A DNA stretch of 64,000 nucleotides from Atherinomorus stipes. Lineage: Eukaryota > Chordata > Actinopteri > Atheriniformes > Atherinidae. The translations under genes were made by a program, and so were the position numbers. The notes beneath the pieces were generated by a model. It ran no database searches. It was not told where the DNA came from and was given only the letters and a program-made list of their open reading frames with translations. The stretch lies in assembly GCA_023101725.1 (NCBI GenBank), contig JALJCO010001078.1, positions 434,001 through 498,000 of the forward strand. The letters run 5' to 3'. Of the stretch, positions 36,196-49,898 are shown in pieces (within the stretch, counting starts at the first letter, position 1; the number at the start of each line of letters is the position of its first letter).

Positions 36196-38974
36196 CATAC
36201 AGGCAATTAAAAAGACACGCAAACAAATCTAATTCCAAGATTTTGGCACGGGTCACTAAAGGTGGCAGCTGCTTTGACAAGTCTGCAACCAAAGGCCATT
36301 GTTGCGGCTGCTGCCACCTTTTGAGCCAGCTACCATCTTAATGTGTGACATGATTGATTTTGGACAGTTAAAAACAACTTGTCCACCTCTGGCGAATTAA
36401 CAGTGCTCCATAAACTGTTTGTGAAAACTGCTGCGTGTCTTAACTGTGATATCTTAATACCAATGATGAAGTAATGAGGAAAGACAAAGAAAGCATAATA
36501 ACTTTGCATCAGTTAGCTTTTATTTCCATTTCTGAGACGCTGAATAACGCATCTATGCTGAAAAGGCCACATTTTTCATTCATCTCCTCCCTTCATCTGA
36601 CAGAACCACTGACATTTCAATCACACTTCTCGTGCGTAAACACGGCCCGAAACAGTTTTTACCCATCATGTCTGTTTTCTGTCACTTTACACACATATCT
36701 GCAGTCAAGTGTGTTGAACACAGCCACAGTCTATTAACACACCATCTAGAAGCACTCTGAAGAGTGCTTGTGTTTCCTACAGCTTGGATGATACATGACA
36801 GATGAGCACAATCAAGCCTCTTGAAAGTCAAATGTGGAAAGTAGCATGCTTATGTGAGGTGGACCAAGATACTTATCTTTTTGGTAATAAAAACAACAAT
36901 GAACATGGCGATCTAAACAGATAAAGGAAGGCGTGACAAAACACAAGGGATCACAGATAGGAAGATGTGGAACAAAGAAGGAACAACAATTAAAAAGGGA
37001 AAGAGGAGAAAGCCAGAGGAGCATGAAGACGAGGGGGTGTCAGTGCCCTGAGGTCCTTCTTTTCAGTAAAACTAATATAACTGCCTCATTAAGGATGATG
37101 TGGGTTGCTTCCTCTTGATTGGTTGGTTAAACTGATGTTGCATGCAAATGCAGGAAAAAAAGGGACGTTTCGATGTGTAGCACACGACTTCCACGCACAC
37201 TGTTACACAAACTCCTTTCCACATGTGTGGATACATGAATGCGTGCGTTTGAAAACTCCATAAATGCATGAGGATGCAAAGACAGTCAAACACAGATTTA
37301 AAGTTTCAAATGCACACTTATATTTAACGCTCTTATTCTCTGACACACACATATACACAGATTAGCTCTTTCATCCATGAAGTGTAGTTTATTAATGAGA
37401 ATAGAGACTAAACATCTTGCAGCAGCTGTAAGTCGTGTGTTTGTGTGTCTTGGGAGCAATGTCCTCCTGTGCTTGTGTACACAGTTTGTGTTACAGAAAT
37501 GCAGACACAAAGGTGTGCAGTGGAAAAAGCTTTTAGTTTGCTGACTCTTAAGAATCAAATGGTCCCACCTGGACACCACAGGCATGAATTAAAGGCACAA
37601 AATGCACATGCATGCACGCGAAAGCAGATAGTTGTGTGACCTCTCTGCCAGTCCACCCACGCCAACTCCCTGCATAACCATGGACAGGTTCATCCACAGA
37701 CCTCTACAAGATCTTCATTCTCCAAGAGTCTCTTCCTCTCTATTTCCCGCTTGTTTCTTCTACTTTTCATTTACTCTTTACAATTAAATATCAAATGCAT
37801 TTTTCTCTACCCATCTTCTGATTGATGCTTGTGCTCACCTGCATCAAATTAGAACTTAAATGCCCGAGAAAGCAATACTTATGCAAAAATGTTACTACAT
37901 CACTGTTTACATAACCAAATGATGTAAACAAATAAATGGGTGGGGGATGGGTATCATCTTTTGCTTTTGACAATAAAGACAATAATTGAGATAAAAGATT
38001 AATTGTTGTTTTTACACTGTAGCCATCGTTTGAATTGTTTTGAGCTAATTCATGAATTCATTGTTTTGTGCTTGAATGTCTACAATGAAGGTTTACATGT
38101 TTCAAGGTAAAGAAAAAAAGAGATTGAAAAAATCATTTCATTCATGCTGTTTATTTCTGCAGCAAAAAAAAAAAAAAAAGCTGCATCAATTCAGTCAGTG
38201 CCTCTGACTAGCAGACTGTTGGATCAGTCCAGATTATTTCTGGACAAATAGGTTGAGAACTGGTTGCAGTGACTTCCTGCACCCACTTGGCATTGATGTA
38301 AATTTATTAATGTAGATATTGGCAAGAATGTAAAGACAGTTAATTCCCCAAATCTTACTGTTTGCCTATAGATAAATCAAAGGTAGTGGTTAAGTCACAA
38401 ACTGTTTCTATGAGCCATATTCTGATATACTCCTTTTTCCTGTTTGTCATCAATAAATGCAAGAAACTATCATGAATAATCTTGGAAAAATAAAACAAAG
38501 ATTGCAAATGCACAAATTAGCAAGCTTATGCTGTAACATTGATAAACTCCTTTGCATCAATAATGAATTCCTGTGGTTTTACAAGGCTGGTTACAGATTG
38601 TGAGCTCTTTGAAATTTCATAAAGAACTGACCTAAAATGTCCACACTCTCATCTGCATCTTTTCATGCATTTTGAATCCAGCAAAATAAATGAAAAAAAA
38701 AGAAAAATCCAAGGATTTTATGGAAAATGTCTGTGAATCTGTCTACCAGTAAATGGTTTTAGTAAATGAATTTTTGTTAGATGATATTGTCTCATTTGTC
38801 AGAACAGGCTTAACATGAGCAGCAGCAGTTCTCTGACAGCTTTCTTTCTTTCTCTCATTTCTCAGCTTAACAGACTCAAAGGTTTTCTCTCTCTCTTATT
38901 AGCAGCTCTCTCCACCTGCGTGTCTCAGCTACACTTGCTGAAGAACGTGTAAAATATTAACACTGTCGTCCTCA

Positions 38975-39240
38975 CAAAAAAGAGAGAGCGGGAGTACAGA
39001 GAGAAAGAGGGATACCACTGGGAGGGGGAATCAGAGACATACAGTATCAGGAGATGACAGAAACAAGAAGAAAATATGGTAGAAGGCATGAACAGAGAGG
39101 AGTCAGGGGGTGAGTATGATAGGAGGAAATAATTGAGAGGCAGAGGAAGAGAAAAGATGGGATGCAGAAGGTGGTGACTGAGCATTGTAGAAGAAGGAAT
39201 CAAATGGGAAACCACAAGAGAGAAAATAAACTGGTGGGTG
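38975..39240 (+). repeat. purine-rich tract
   Basis: G- and A-rich on the plus strand (AAAGAGAGAG, GAGGGATACC, GAGGCAGAGGAAGAG). No exact repeat unit. Confidence 0.55.
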
Positions 39241-40516
39241 GAGAAATAGAAAGCCAGTGGCTGAATTTAGAATATAATATAAAACAGATGCAAAGCCCAC
39301 TGGTGACTCACCTGCTGCTCAGAATGGATGTGTTTTCTGTTTAATCAGTACTGCTGCGGAGGCACTGAGTTTTTATACAAAGTACAAATTAAAGAATTTC
39401 CGGCCTTCGCAGTTGGTTAGTTTTGTTCTCACAAATTCAAGTCCTGATACAAAATATAAGCACTTACAGTATGGCAAAAGGTTTTCACATTAGTATACTG
39501 GTAAATTTGATTTCAGTCAACCCCAGCCACCGACCAACAGGAGCTTAAATGCTGCTACATGCACACAATACATGCATCACCTTTCAAATCATCAGCTGCT
39601 TTTGCCTTATAGAATACTTTACAGTGTATTATACTCATTTACCACCATGCAAGCATGAATCTAAATATAGTCTATGTGCAGCTAAAAATAATTTGATTAA
39701 GGCCTCAGGTCTCTTCCCAAAAAGGAAAGTCAAAACACAGCAAAGGTCATGATGTTTTTTTTTGTTTGTCAGTTTTTTTTTTGTTGTTTGTTTGTTTGTT
39801 TTCTGAAGCTATAATCATGACAGATTCCTCAATTTCCCCAAATGAAAGTTAATAGCATATTTTCTTAGCCCTGCCCTGCCTTATAATCAGCTTTGATCCC
39901 TGTTTGTAATGCAGGCTCTCTGTAAAGGCGCCTTCTGAGAGACAACAGCAAACACACATGTTTTCTAAATGTCACTCTTTGGATCAGGATGCAGCTAAAG
40001 GAGGTCCGGATTTGGAATTAGTCTGAATATTTGGTGTCATTGTTGAAGCATGTCGGATGAAGGATTCCAGCGCATGGTATTATTATTGCACCACAGTGAA
40101 ATAGAGGAAAACATAATGCACATGATGTGCTGTTTTAGCTTCTCAGCGGATCTTTGACTGGTAGTAACCTGGTCTTATGACAGAAGGAAAATTTGCGCTG
40201 CAGGTTTAAGAACTAACTGCTACAACATGTTCTCCTTTCTCCACTCTGTTCCCTGGACAGATGTCCATATAGTCTCAGTTTGTGCTTCTACATCTCCCAC
40301 ATCTCCTTAGCATTTATGTTGGTCACAATCACTCATGAGGAGAAAGGAGGTGCTGACAGGACCTAATCCACAGACCACCGCCACACTGTAAAATCGATGT
40401 CACAACTGTAGAGTTTAAATGCGTGAAATCATTGGAGCTTGAAATGGTATAGTGATGGGAACAGAAGTCACTAATGGAACAGCATGTTGCTTGGATACAG
40501 AACTTTGCTATATGAC

Positions 40517-40520
<4 letters not shown>

Positions 40521-40547
<27 letters not shown>
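40521..40547. repeat. (TA)n microsatellite
   Basis: About 13 uninterrupted TA units. Confidence 0.92.
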
Positions 40548-42990
40548 AAAGTAATACCTTTTACCATTGCTGCTGTTGATGTTTCCACTTTGCATCTTGA
40601 TTTGTAATTTTTGTGCATTAAGTGTTTTAGCAGTAGGCAAGAAGATCACAAACATAAAAATATAATGAACATGCAATACAATAGTATTCAAAATCTGGTA
40701 GCAGCACAGTGTCAGTTACAAATAATCTTCTAGGGCCGATTTTTTTTCTCTATCCTTGCATAGTTTGTGCAGATTTTTCAGAGGCATGACAACCACATGT
40801 TTACATCTCCAACTTTGCTATTTGCTGTTGGCATTCCCACCGAGAGGTCTGCAAAAAGGGAAGCATAATGTCAAAAAGTCACCATCAGCACAGCTGCACA
40901 TTTGATGATTTGACAGTAGGACAGCTCTAAACCCTTGCACACTTACCAGGATGGAACCTCGGTCCCAACGAGTCTGTGAGTGTGGAGAAAGTAGGATTTG
41001 GCTACTCTCTATTTGAGCTGTGCTAAACTAGCCACTAAGCAGGGATTAGGCAAATGTGTTTCCGGGTGATGTAGATAATCAAAGTAGAAGAATTTGAACT
41101 GAAAACAAGGCAATGTAAGAAACTCAGGAGCAGAAACTTCTGTGTCTGAGTGTAACTCGCCTTGATACTGACTTTGAGCTGAACAGCAAAGCAGCATTAG
41201 CAGGATGATGGCAGGAAACTAGAGCATATGAGATCATAAGACCTTAAACATGCACAAAATCTATATAACATGAGTGTGTGGGGAAGGGAAAAGTCCAATA
41301 AAGCTGCACATATTGTAAATCTGATAAGAAACTGGAACTATTCTCTGTCATTTCAAAAGAAACCAAAAAACATCTTCAACTTAGTAGAAACACCCAATGA
41401 GAGGCTATGTAGATCAAGATTTGTGATTTTACTTTGTTGCATATATACCAATGCTTGTTTTTACATCACCTGCTTTTATGATTGGCTCAAGATGCATAGA
41501 GGCTGCAGGAACATGGCACAGCTTTATCTTTAAAGTCACTGTGAAAGGTCAGGCATAGTCTGCGGTACAGCACCCAGTGCTGTGTGAGATAAGAGTATGG
41601 CACATAAAACAATCACAGTTTAATGAGCTCTTTCAAAGTTTGAGCACTCAAAGCTTTCAAGACAAAGCTGAAAGGTTAAAGGTAACTTTAGATCTTGAAA
41701 GCTGTCCTTGAGTACATTCTGCTCCCCCCCCCCCCCCGAAATTGCAGACAGAAGTCTTTAAACCTGCCAGACTGTTCATCTAACATTTTTTCTGCAGCCT
41801 GCACATTATCCTTGTTTGTAAGTTCAGCTTTGCAGATGAACTCCTCTTGATACGTCTTGCATAGGAAATCAGCCATGTAGATGGTATGGGAATAAGGGGT
41901 CCATGTGGCCTATGTTTAGAACAAAATGCATTCCTATAATATATTTATAAAAAGTAGTACATTCCTTTTCTCCCCCATCAACAGTGCTTGAGCACATCTA
42001 GGTCAAGTGCATCACATAAACTGTGCTAATCTTTCTTGATCTGTCTGTTGTCTCTGTGGCAGTGTGGGAGCCTATTAGATTAACCCCACAGTTACAGCTC
42101 TATTTACCCATTTAATTTTTTTGGGCTTTCTTTAATTGCTGGCTGCTGGGTGTTATTATTGTTTTTAAAAGCTCAGCTTGTGTTCGCATGTGTATGCAAG
42201 TGAGTTTACTCCACAGGCAGGGGTCCAGAGCACATCTCAGGCTGCTATGGCAACTAGGCTGGCACCCCCATGGCTGCTTCATGGCAAGTGCACAAACCCA
42301 CAGACAGACACATGAACACACATGATGACAATTGCCACAAGTTTTTTTCAGTGATGTACTGAGTTTTCTATTAAATTACAAAGGATGTGCTGCAGAGGGA
42401 TAACAAACAACTAGGAGAAGAGTCATTATGCCATATGACAACACATTATCATGTGTGGCTAACACGCTGAAGCACCTGTCAGCATCCTTTAGTGAGGTAA
42501 AGCTGAGAGGGATTTTTCTACAGCTTGTAAACAGATTCTTTCTGAAGGTTTATCAGAAAAAAGAATTGTTTTTTTTTCTCATCAGAAAAACATAGAAATA
42601 GTTGAGCAGTTAGTGTTGTAGAAGCCAATATGTTTCTGGGTAGATGACTCATTTCCATTACTAATTCAGCGTTGCTCATCCCAAACCATGATGTATTGCT
42701 ATTATCTGTGACAGTTGGGCTAATGCAGTGCACCCTGCTGGCAGCAACTCCACCAGGCTAATCTGCAAAGCATCCAATTTGCCCTCCAGATGTGTCACAG
42801 TAATTAGTCTGTTTATTCGCCAGTTACGTCAGTAAAAAGTCCACATAACTCCTGTTGTTGGGGGCAAAAACACAAGAGCAAAACATACAACACACTCAGC
42901 AATATTTTTGTTTTTCACAAACTAATAAAAAAACATAAAACATTTTAAATGAAACCCCATTGATGTTTTTTATACCTCCCTTTGATCCAG

Positions 42991-42992
<2 letters not shown>

Positions 42993-43045
<53 letters not shown>

Positions 43046-43048
43046 TAT
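42993..43048. repeat. (TA)n microsatellite
   Basis: A TA array of about 22 units followed by a short interrupted AC/TA segment. Confidence 0.92.
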
Positions 43049-45080
43049 GTACACGCACAACTATTCAGAGTTTTAGTGTTCATTGTACATCATGTTGTTC
43101 TCTTACAAGATGATTCACTGCAGAAAGTACAAAAGAAGTGTCTAAACCATGGACCGCAGTATACCCACCACTGTTATTGTTTGCTTTTATTTTGTTGTTA
43201 GTTGTTACACCTGTTGCAGTCGGCTCCATTGTAAAAAATAAAGTGTTGGGGGTGCTGATAAGCAAATGGTATTCACAGGCTTCTAAACTTAGTTTACTTT
43301 AAATCTTGTTGCACTAAAATACTTTGAGACAATGTAAAAAGTCTTATTCTTTTAAACAGCTTTCTTGATGGAAAGCAACTCAATTTATTGCAACAGAATG
43401 GGGCAAGTAGAAAGGACTAAAACCAAAGATAATTGTTTGTAAATTCAAATCAAACAGAAAATCGGAAAATTTGCCCTAGAGAAAATGTGCATCATGCATG
43501 TTTCCACTAGTTAATTGTGTTTGTAACCCTGGCTATCACCACCCCTTATTCTTTATTAAATGTGTATTACATTCATTCCATCAGTTAATACAAATGTAGC
43601 AGTGTCTCGTGCACATGGGTGTCTTGAAATATTGAAAGCCTTAGTCCTTTCAAAACATTCCCAGTTCCTCAGCTAGCTGGAGTGTGTGACACAGCCGGGG
43701 AGGTGTGAAGGCGTGAGCTGTCTGTTCGTAACACATTGGCTCAGGGCTGCAAAAATACCCAGATAATGTTGTAGAGTGGCACAGGACATGCAAGTGCCTT
43801 GTTCTTGGTGGTCACAGTAACCCAGACAAAAAGCTGAGATTTAACCGCACCACCTGTCGAAGGACTTAGGATTAACACAGATAAGGCACTTTTACGGATT
43901 TATTTCAGTGGTCAAACCATATTATTTGGGGCTTTTCACTCATTTGTTTCAATCAGTCAGCCATCTGTCTTAACAGAGCAGGCTAAGTGATGCTCTGTGC
44001 ATCTAAACCTTAGGAGGATATCCTGTTCTCCATGTCCTATTTCCCTTCTACAGTCTGATTTTCAATGCAGTTTTCACAGAAACATGACCTGTTTTTGATA
44101 TACATGATGAGGTCATCGGGGAGATGACTGTTAAGCATTTACAACAGAGAACCAGAAGCAAGGTCAGTTGTATCCCAGTGTTCCCAGCAACAAGATGGTC
44201 CCATCAGATCAAGACTGGCAGAACTGCTGTTTTAAGAAAAAAGAAAAGAAAAAAGCTTTTTATTTATATTAATATTCAAATTAAAATCCTTCATTGAATC
44301 AACAAAGAGAATAAAAAGAGTCTCAATAGGATGAGCTAATTTTAGTTTACTTGCTTAAAGTTAACAGGATGTGACATCATCCGTCTCTGATGCCTAAAAA
44401 TGTTTCCTGCCTTCAGCACAGTTTAGAATTATCATCTGTTCCCTTCGGTAACACACAAAGATGAGAAACATCATTAGCCTTCTGCTTCTGAATTGCCTTA
44501 TGAGTGTGCATCTGGTTGTGTGTGTGTATCTTTATTCATGTAGTTTCGAATATCTATGTCCACTTCAATCTTAATTAGGATTATATATGTCTTTCTTCAT
44601 ATCCACATTTGTGTGTGCATAGAGCTAGTTTTATGAGAAGATTGAGCCTTAGAGAATCAAAATAACGATATTTTGGAAAATTAATGAGATTTCAGATGTG
44701 GATCAGTTTTAGCGTTTGTGGGTTAAGTAATAGTTGTAGAAGGCTGAGGATAAGAGCTAATGTTTAGGGTTGGGGAAATGAACAAGGAAATGTTTTGTTA
44801 GTTAAAGTCCTCACAAAGGTAGCCATACAAATGTATATGAATGTGTTTGTGTTATCTAAGCTGCAGAGCATATGATAATTAATGATGACTCATACAAACC
44901 CTTGTTCATTAGTTTATATGCAGGAAAGACTGAATAACAGAGGGAAGGAGAAAAGCCAGTAAGGTATAAACTGCTTTTCATAAAAAAGTTTTAAAGTTTT
45001 TAAAGTACAAAAGGACTTAATCCCATGCATTTTTAAAAAATTGTTTAAACCTTTAACAGACACAAGCCCATATACAGTAT

Positions 45081-45087
45081 ATGTATG

Positions 45088-45149
<62 letters not shown>
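45081..45149. repeat. (TGTA)n/(TA)n microsatellite
   Basis: Short TGTA repeats pass into a perfect TA array of about 29 units. Confidence 0.92.
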
Positions 45150-45152
<3 letters not shown>

Positions 45153-45428
45153 AAGTTGCTTTTATTTAATATTTGTTTACAAGTGCACTGTTTCCTTTTT
45201 AAATATTTATTTGAAGTGCTTAATTCTTTTTTGTATTAAAAGAGTTGTAAAATAACTTTTCATTGTATCCTTCGGTATATAAATTTGGGAGTCATATGCA
45301 GTAACTCCCCCAAATATCGGCAGGGTGTGTTGTTGGGTGAGGCTGATGAGAAAATATCGATATTGGTATCGGCCCCCAAAAATCTGTATCTGTATTAAGC
45401 ATGTTTATTGTTATGCAAGAATACTGTA

Positions 45429-45719
45429 TACAGATCTGGGCATGAAAAAGTTCCCCTTTCTGCCCACTGCCAGCCACTTACCAGCCACTTGTCTGCTAAT
45501 TCAATCGCACAGAGAAACGCCTGTGTGCCCAGGGGAAACGATTTCCGAACATAAATGAACTCCCAGAACAAGGACGTTTCCACACACCAAGTTTGGACAC
45601 GGTGCATGATGATGTATTTGCGGGACGAATCGTTCAGCTAGTAATAGTGCAGTAATGGTGCACTATTACTGCACCACTTCTGGCAGAAAAAGGCTGAACT
45701 TTTTCATGCCGCATCTGTA
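45429..45719. mobile_element. short inverted-repeat element (MITE-like)
   Basis: The left end TACAGATCTGGGCATGAAAA and the complement of the right end share TACAGAT, a 2-3 bp variable spot, and then GGCATGAAAAAGTTC. The element is about 290 bp with no coding capacity. A perfect 11-bp palindrome, GTAATAGTGCA with its complement and a 7-nt loop, lies at 45641-45669. No clear target duplication fixes its superfamily. Confidence 0.6.
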
Positions 45720-45839
45720 CTATCATACCAATTGCATATTCAAATCATTACAAAAAGAGGAAGATTGCAATAAAAATCTGTCCATTTTTTCTGAAAACTG
45801 TTATTTCAAATGTTCAGCAGTCATTATTGCATGATTCTT

Positions 45840-46625
45840 CTTTTCATGGTGCTGCAGACCTTTTCAAAAGGAGACAGATCTGGATTGCAAGCAGGCCAAT
45901 CAAGCATACACACAGTCATTACTGTATTAAGCAACACTGTTGTAAACCCTGAAGAATGATGACTTGCACCACTCAACTCCCAAGAAAACATCATCTAAAC
46001 AGCAGAATATGTCTCACCAAAATTCCAGTTTGTCTGTGCAATAGTACATTTGCATTTATACAACACATTAATACTGTGAACTGATGCACATCGGTGGCAT
46101 CACAGACGCTGGTCTTTGCAACTTTCATTGATATCCACCTAGATGGCCTTTTTCCTCTCAGACATGTAGGAATGGACATTGTTTTGTTTAGTTTTTGCCA
46201 AAAGCTAAAATATGATATCATGTGATGGCTGAAAATGTACAGTATGCCATCTTCTGTCTAACTGAGCTGAGCTTGTGTCCACAGAACTCTGCAGTGCCTC
46301 AACATAGAACTCATATATGGCTTCCACCTTCTTCTTGTGTAATAATTTCAGATGAAACCTCCAGATGCAGTGGTGGCTGTACATACTGAGATTTCCTCGA
46401 ATCACCTGAAACTTTTCCCAAAATTCTTCACTCTGTAATCTTTTTTTTTTTTTTTACTTATTGATGACTTAGTACAAAGTGGTGACCATTACCAATTCTG
46501 ACCAATTCTTATACATAAGAAACTGTCTTCAGTAAGTTTTCCTTTTATACCCAATGCTGACAACCCAACCTGTGATCCGCAGATTGCAAAGCCTTCCAGA
46601 ACCTTCCAGAACCTTCCAGAACAGT
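45840..46625. mobile_element. decayed DNA-transposon relic
   Basis: The sequence GCTGCAGACCTTTTCAAAAG, GCAGGCCAATCAAGCA, GGTGGCATCACAGACGCTGG and, near the end, ACAAAGTGGTGACC and CTTTTATACCCAATGCTGAC follow in order a repeat I recall as abundant in fish. Intervening parts are diverged or deleted. The class is uncertain. A short triplication of CCTTCCAGAA lies at 46593-46620. Confidence 0.5.
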
Positions 46626-48326
46626 ATTATCTGTATATTTTAACAAAAAATCTTTTTTCCCTTCCTTTAGTGTCTTGTTCAAATTTAACTTATTTCTACT
46701 TTCTAAATACAATGAAGATGTTCAGTGAAGACAATCTTTTTTTTTATATATATAGTACTGCTGTCTCTTATAGATAAAAGTTCAAACAAATTAGGGAATT
46801 TCAGATTTTCTTTTTTTTTTTTTTTTTTTTATTTGAATTTTAACTATTCAAAAATGAGGTCTACCTATATGATTTTGCTATTAGTCTGTGTGTGTTTGTA
46901 GGCAGAGGAGATGATTTTGTCTCCAGAAACAGTATACACAAGGAGATGCAGCCACTGTAATAGACGACTGCTTTATTTTTCAAGCCTGGCATTTAACCAA
47001 TAAGGACCATTAAGCTTATTTAACTCTTGAACTGCATACCAAGTGTGTTTTGACTACAAACAATTAAGAATATAAGTATTTAGTTACCCATAAAACATGC
47101 ATCATTGAGCCAGCAAAGAAAGTGGGGTTGAAATTTCAGGCACTGGTTTCACTTTCTAGAATAGCGTCATCCACCTTTTGTAAAATTCAAAAGTTTTTGA
47201 AAACGTTTTTGTAAAATACAAACAGTACATTAAGACCAAAGACATCTCAGTGAAAATACAGTTTATTTTAAGAGAGGATAAAACTGAACAGTGAGCCACA
47301 CACTGCTGGAAACTAGTTTATCCCTCCAGCAAGATTCCAGCACTTTTAAAAAGTTGTTTTCTTTCAACACACATGTTAGACCTCAAAATAACACAATGTG
47401 TGACTCCTTTTCTGTGTTGCATCAAAAGTAGCAGAGAAAATGCTACTAATGTCATTTACAGAAGTAGTGAGAATGATCTCTTTTTATTAAAGCATCTGAC
47501 AAACCTAACAGAACCTAAAACATATACTGAGCAATATGGAGGCATCAAACTGGTGGATTCAGATTGCTTATAGTGTCAACTGTATCATAAACTCTTGTAT
47601 TCAGTCTATCCCATATCACCGTGTAGGCTAAATAAAGTGTAATAGAGGGAAACAGTAGAGACCACGCACTTGCTGTGATCTGAGTTCTCAAACAGCACCC
47701 ATATGGGAAACATGATATGCTGATACATCAAATACAAATACCTCATTTGGGAATTCACAAAAACATGAACAATAGAAAACAATCTGGGACAGGGCCATAA
47801 GGCGGAGAGGCCCAAGGCCTCTTTGGCCACCTGAATTTTGACATTTTTACTCAGCACTCAAGTGATGGGACCCCTCCCATGTTTCCTTTTATTTTGATCT
47901 GAACTGCACAGCTGTACAAACACAAACATTTGATAAAGTAGTGCTGCCATGATGACACACCGTCTCACAAGGTTTAAAAAATACCAGCTACCCTGCCATG
48001 GTCAGCAATCAGAGCTCTCATCTCACTGATCCAACTCTGTGGATTTATAAAGCCTGCACAAAATAATTGTACATGATGATTCATTCTAAATTCAAGTCTA
48101 ATGTAATTTGCCACTCACCATTATGTAGAATTTTTTTCAATAAATGTGTACATCAGTTTTTAAAACTACCAATGAATCAGATACTCAATAAATTGATTCA
48201 TTTTTTAATTTCTTATTGTTGGTCAGAAATAATTCATGACTATAGTAAACTGGCTGTTTCATTACATTAAAACTTAATTAAGCTATTTAAAAAGAATAAT
48301 GGATACATAAATTATGCAAGTAATTG
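46626..48326. other. non-coding DNA
   Basis: A poly-T run lies at 46810-46830. No gene or other element was recognised. Confidence 0.5.
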
Positions 48327-48775
48327 TTACTGATCAGTGTTGTTTTTGGCAGCTATCTGAGTTTTAGTCTTGTCTTAGTCTTTCTGACGAAAATGCTTAT
48401 TAGTTTTAGTCATATTTTAGTCATTTCTGTATCTGATAGTTTTAGTCTAGTTTTAGTCGACGAAAATCAAAAAGGTTTTAGTCTAGTTTTAGTCGCCGAA
48501 ATTAAAAACGTTTTAGTCTAGCTTTTGTCAGGTAGGCTATATTTAAAAAAAAAAAAAAAAAAAAAAAGAATAACTGGCCAGGAGACCATGCTGCCGGTTA
48601 CATTTGAGCATATAGGTTTGTATATGAAAACAGAAAATAAGACGATGTTCCATTGCAAGTGAAGACAGCAGTTAATGGTGAAGGGAGTGAGTTGCGTTGT
48701 CTTGTATTATAATCATGTCAATAACATGAAAGTTTAATTTTGTTGTTTTATTATATTGTGTATCTTTTCTTTACC

Positions 48776-48870
48776 TGCCAAGGGACTGCTGATGCTAATT
48801 AGCTTACTAATGACAATTCAACATGTTGCTATATGTTCATTAATATGTACTGTCCCTGTCAAATAAAAAA
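48776..48870 (+). mobile_element. retroelement 3'-end fragment within the hAT element
   Basis: GCCAAGGGACTGCTGATG, then AATTAGC, TTCATTAATATGTACTGTCC and AAATAAAA matches the segment at 54311-54412 in order and orientation. I recall it as the 3' end of a fish LINE. The two copies have diverged moderately. Confidence 0.55.
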
Positions 48871-49019
48871 GTTTGAAGATAGAATAAATTTTAAAGCTTC
48901 TCATAAAAATACTGAATGCAAAAACATTTTTGACACACAAACCATCAATTCATTGCAAAATTAAGGTAAAATATAGGGCTGCAAATATCTTAAATTACAA
49001 ACCATTTGGGAGTCAAAAC

Positions 49020-49136
49020 AGCCGGCTCTTTAGGAACCGACTCAAAAGAGCCGACTCTTTAGGAACCGACTCAAAAGAGCCGACTCTTTAGGAACCGACT
49101 CAAAAGAGCCGACTCTTTGGGAACCGAATCGAAAAG
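49020..49136. repeat. 29-bp tandem array, four copies
   Basis: The unit contains AGCCGACTCTTTAGGAACCG followed by ACTCAAAAG. Copies start at 49020, 49049, 49078 and 49107. The middle two are identical, the first differs by one base and the last by several. A related half-unit continues to about 49150. Confidence 0.92.
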
Positions 49137-49898
49137 ACCGGCTCTCTGAAAAGAGATGAACTTCCCACCGTTTGAACAGCGCAGCCAAGCAGCTGCGCGT
49201 CTGACCGCAGGTGTTCACCAGAGTCCCGCAGCAGTTCAGATAACCGACGGTAACACGCAAAAACGCTGTTTAGCAGATAGAAATGACAAAGATTAATATC
49301 ATGGTTAAGGTGTGGGCGGATATTTATGTAGTTCGGGCGGGTGGCGGTGAGAATACATTTCTTTTTCGTTGGACAAGACGCGTTTTAAACATCTAACGTT
49401 GGGATGGTTTCCAGATCAGGCAGAGACAGAGGCACTGCTGGTAATGGGAACAGCGAACACTGTTACAACCAGGAATGATGATCTTTTATGCTGGAATCTC
49501 TGAATCAAATAGATAAAGCTCCTACGTGGCAAAATGACAGAGACTGCTGTGAATTTAAGATATTAATGTGCGACATGCGGGTCAGGTTTGACAGGAAGAG
49601 CCGCGGTTCGTGGGTCTCGGTTCGGGCGGATGCGAGTAAGGATACAACTACTTTTTAACTTTTGACAGACAGATAAATGCAGAATAGGTAGACATTTCCT
49701 GCATTATGAACGTCTGACAGACCAGAGATTCACATTTTCGTCCAGTCTCATCTCGTCAATGAAAATTTACACACGTCCCGTCATGTTTTAGTCATCAAAG
49801 AGACATGTGTAGCTCGTCATCGTCTCGTCATCGTCATGAAAAAAAGGGGCGTCAACGAAATGAATTCGTCATCGTCATCGTTAACGAAAACAACACTG

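Larger units (their letters stand above)
36196..45428. other. non-coding DNA
   Basis: No gene was recognised. It contains a purine-rich tract at 38975-39240, (TTTG)n near 39780-39801, a run of C at 41725-41739, and TA arrays listed separately. The TA array at 45081-45149 is followed near 45310-45390 by ATATCGATATTGGTATCGGC, which may be a hAT relic. Confidence 0.5.
48335..49898. mobile_element. hAT-type element with tandem array inside
   Basis: It is bounded by CAGTGTTGTTTT at the left and AAAACAACACTG at the right. A perfect 8-bp duplication, TTACTGAT, flanks it at 48327-48334 and 49899-49906. Repeats of TTTTAGTC/GACGAAAA near the left end and of CGTCATCG near the right end match a hAT-type repeat common in fish. 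The interior contains a poly-A run (48545-48567), a retroelement 3'-end fragment (48776-48870) and a 29-bp tandem array (49020-49136). No transposase domain could be read, so at 1564 bp it is probably non-autonomous. Confidence 0.88.

Noticed and set aside
49020..49136. Possible CRISPR-like array
   Set aside because: The 29-bp units are directly adjacent with no spacers and sit inside a hAT element in a vertebrate genome.
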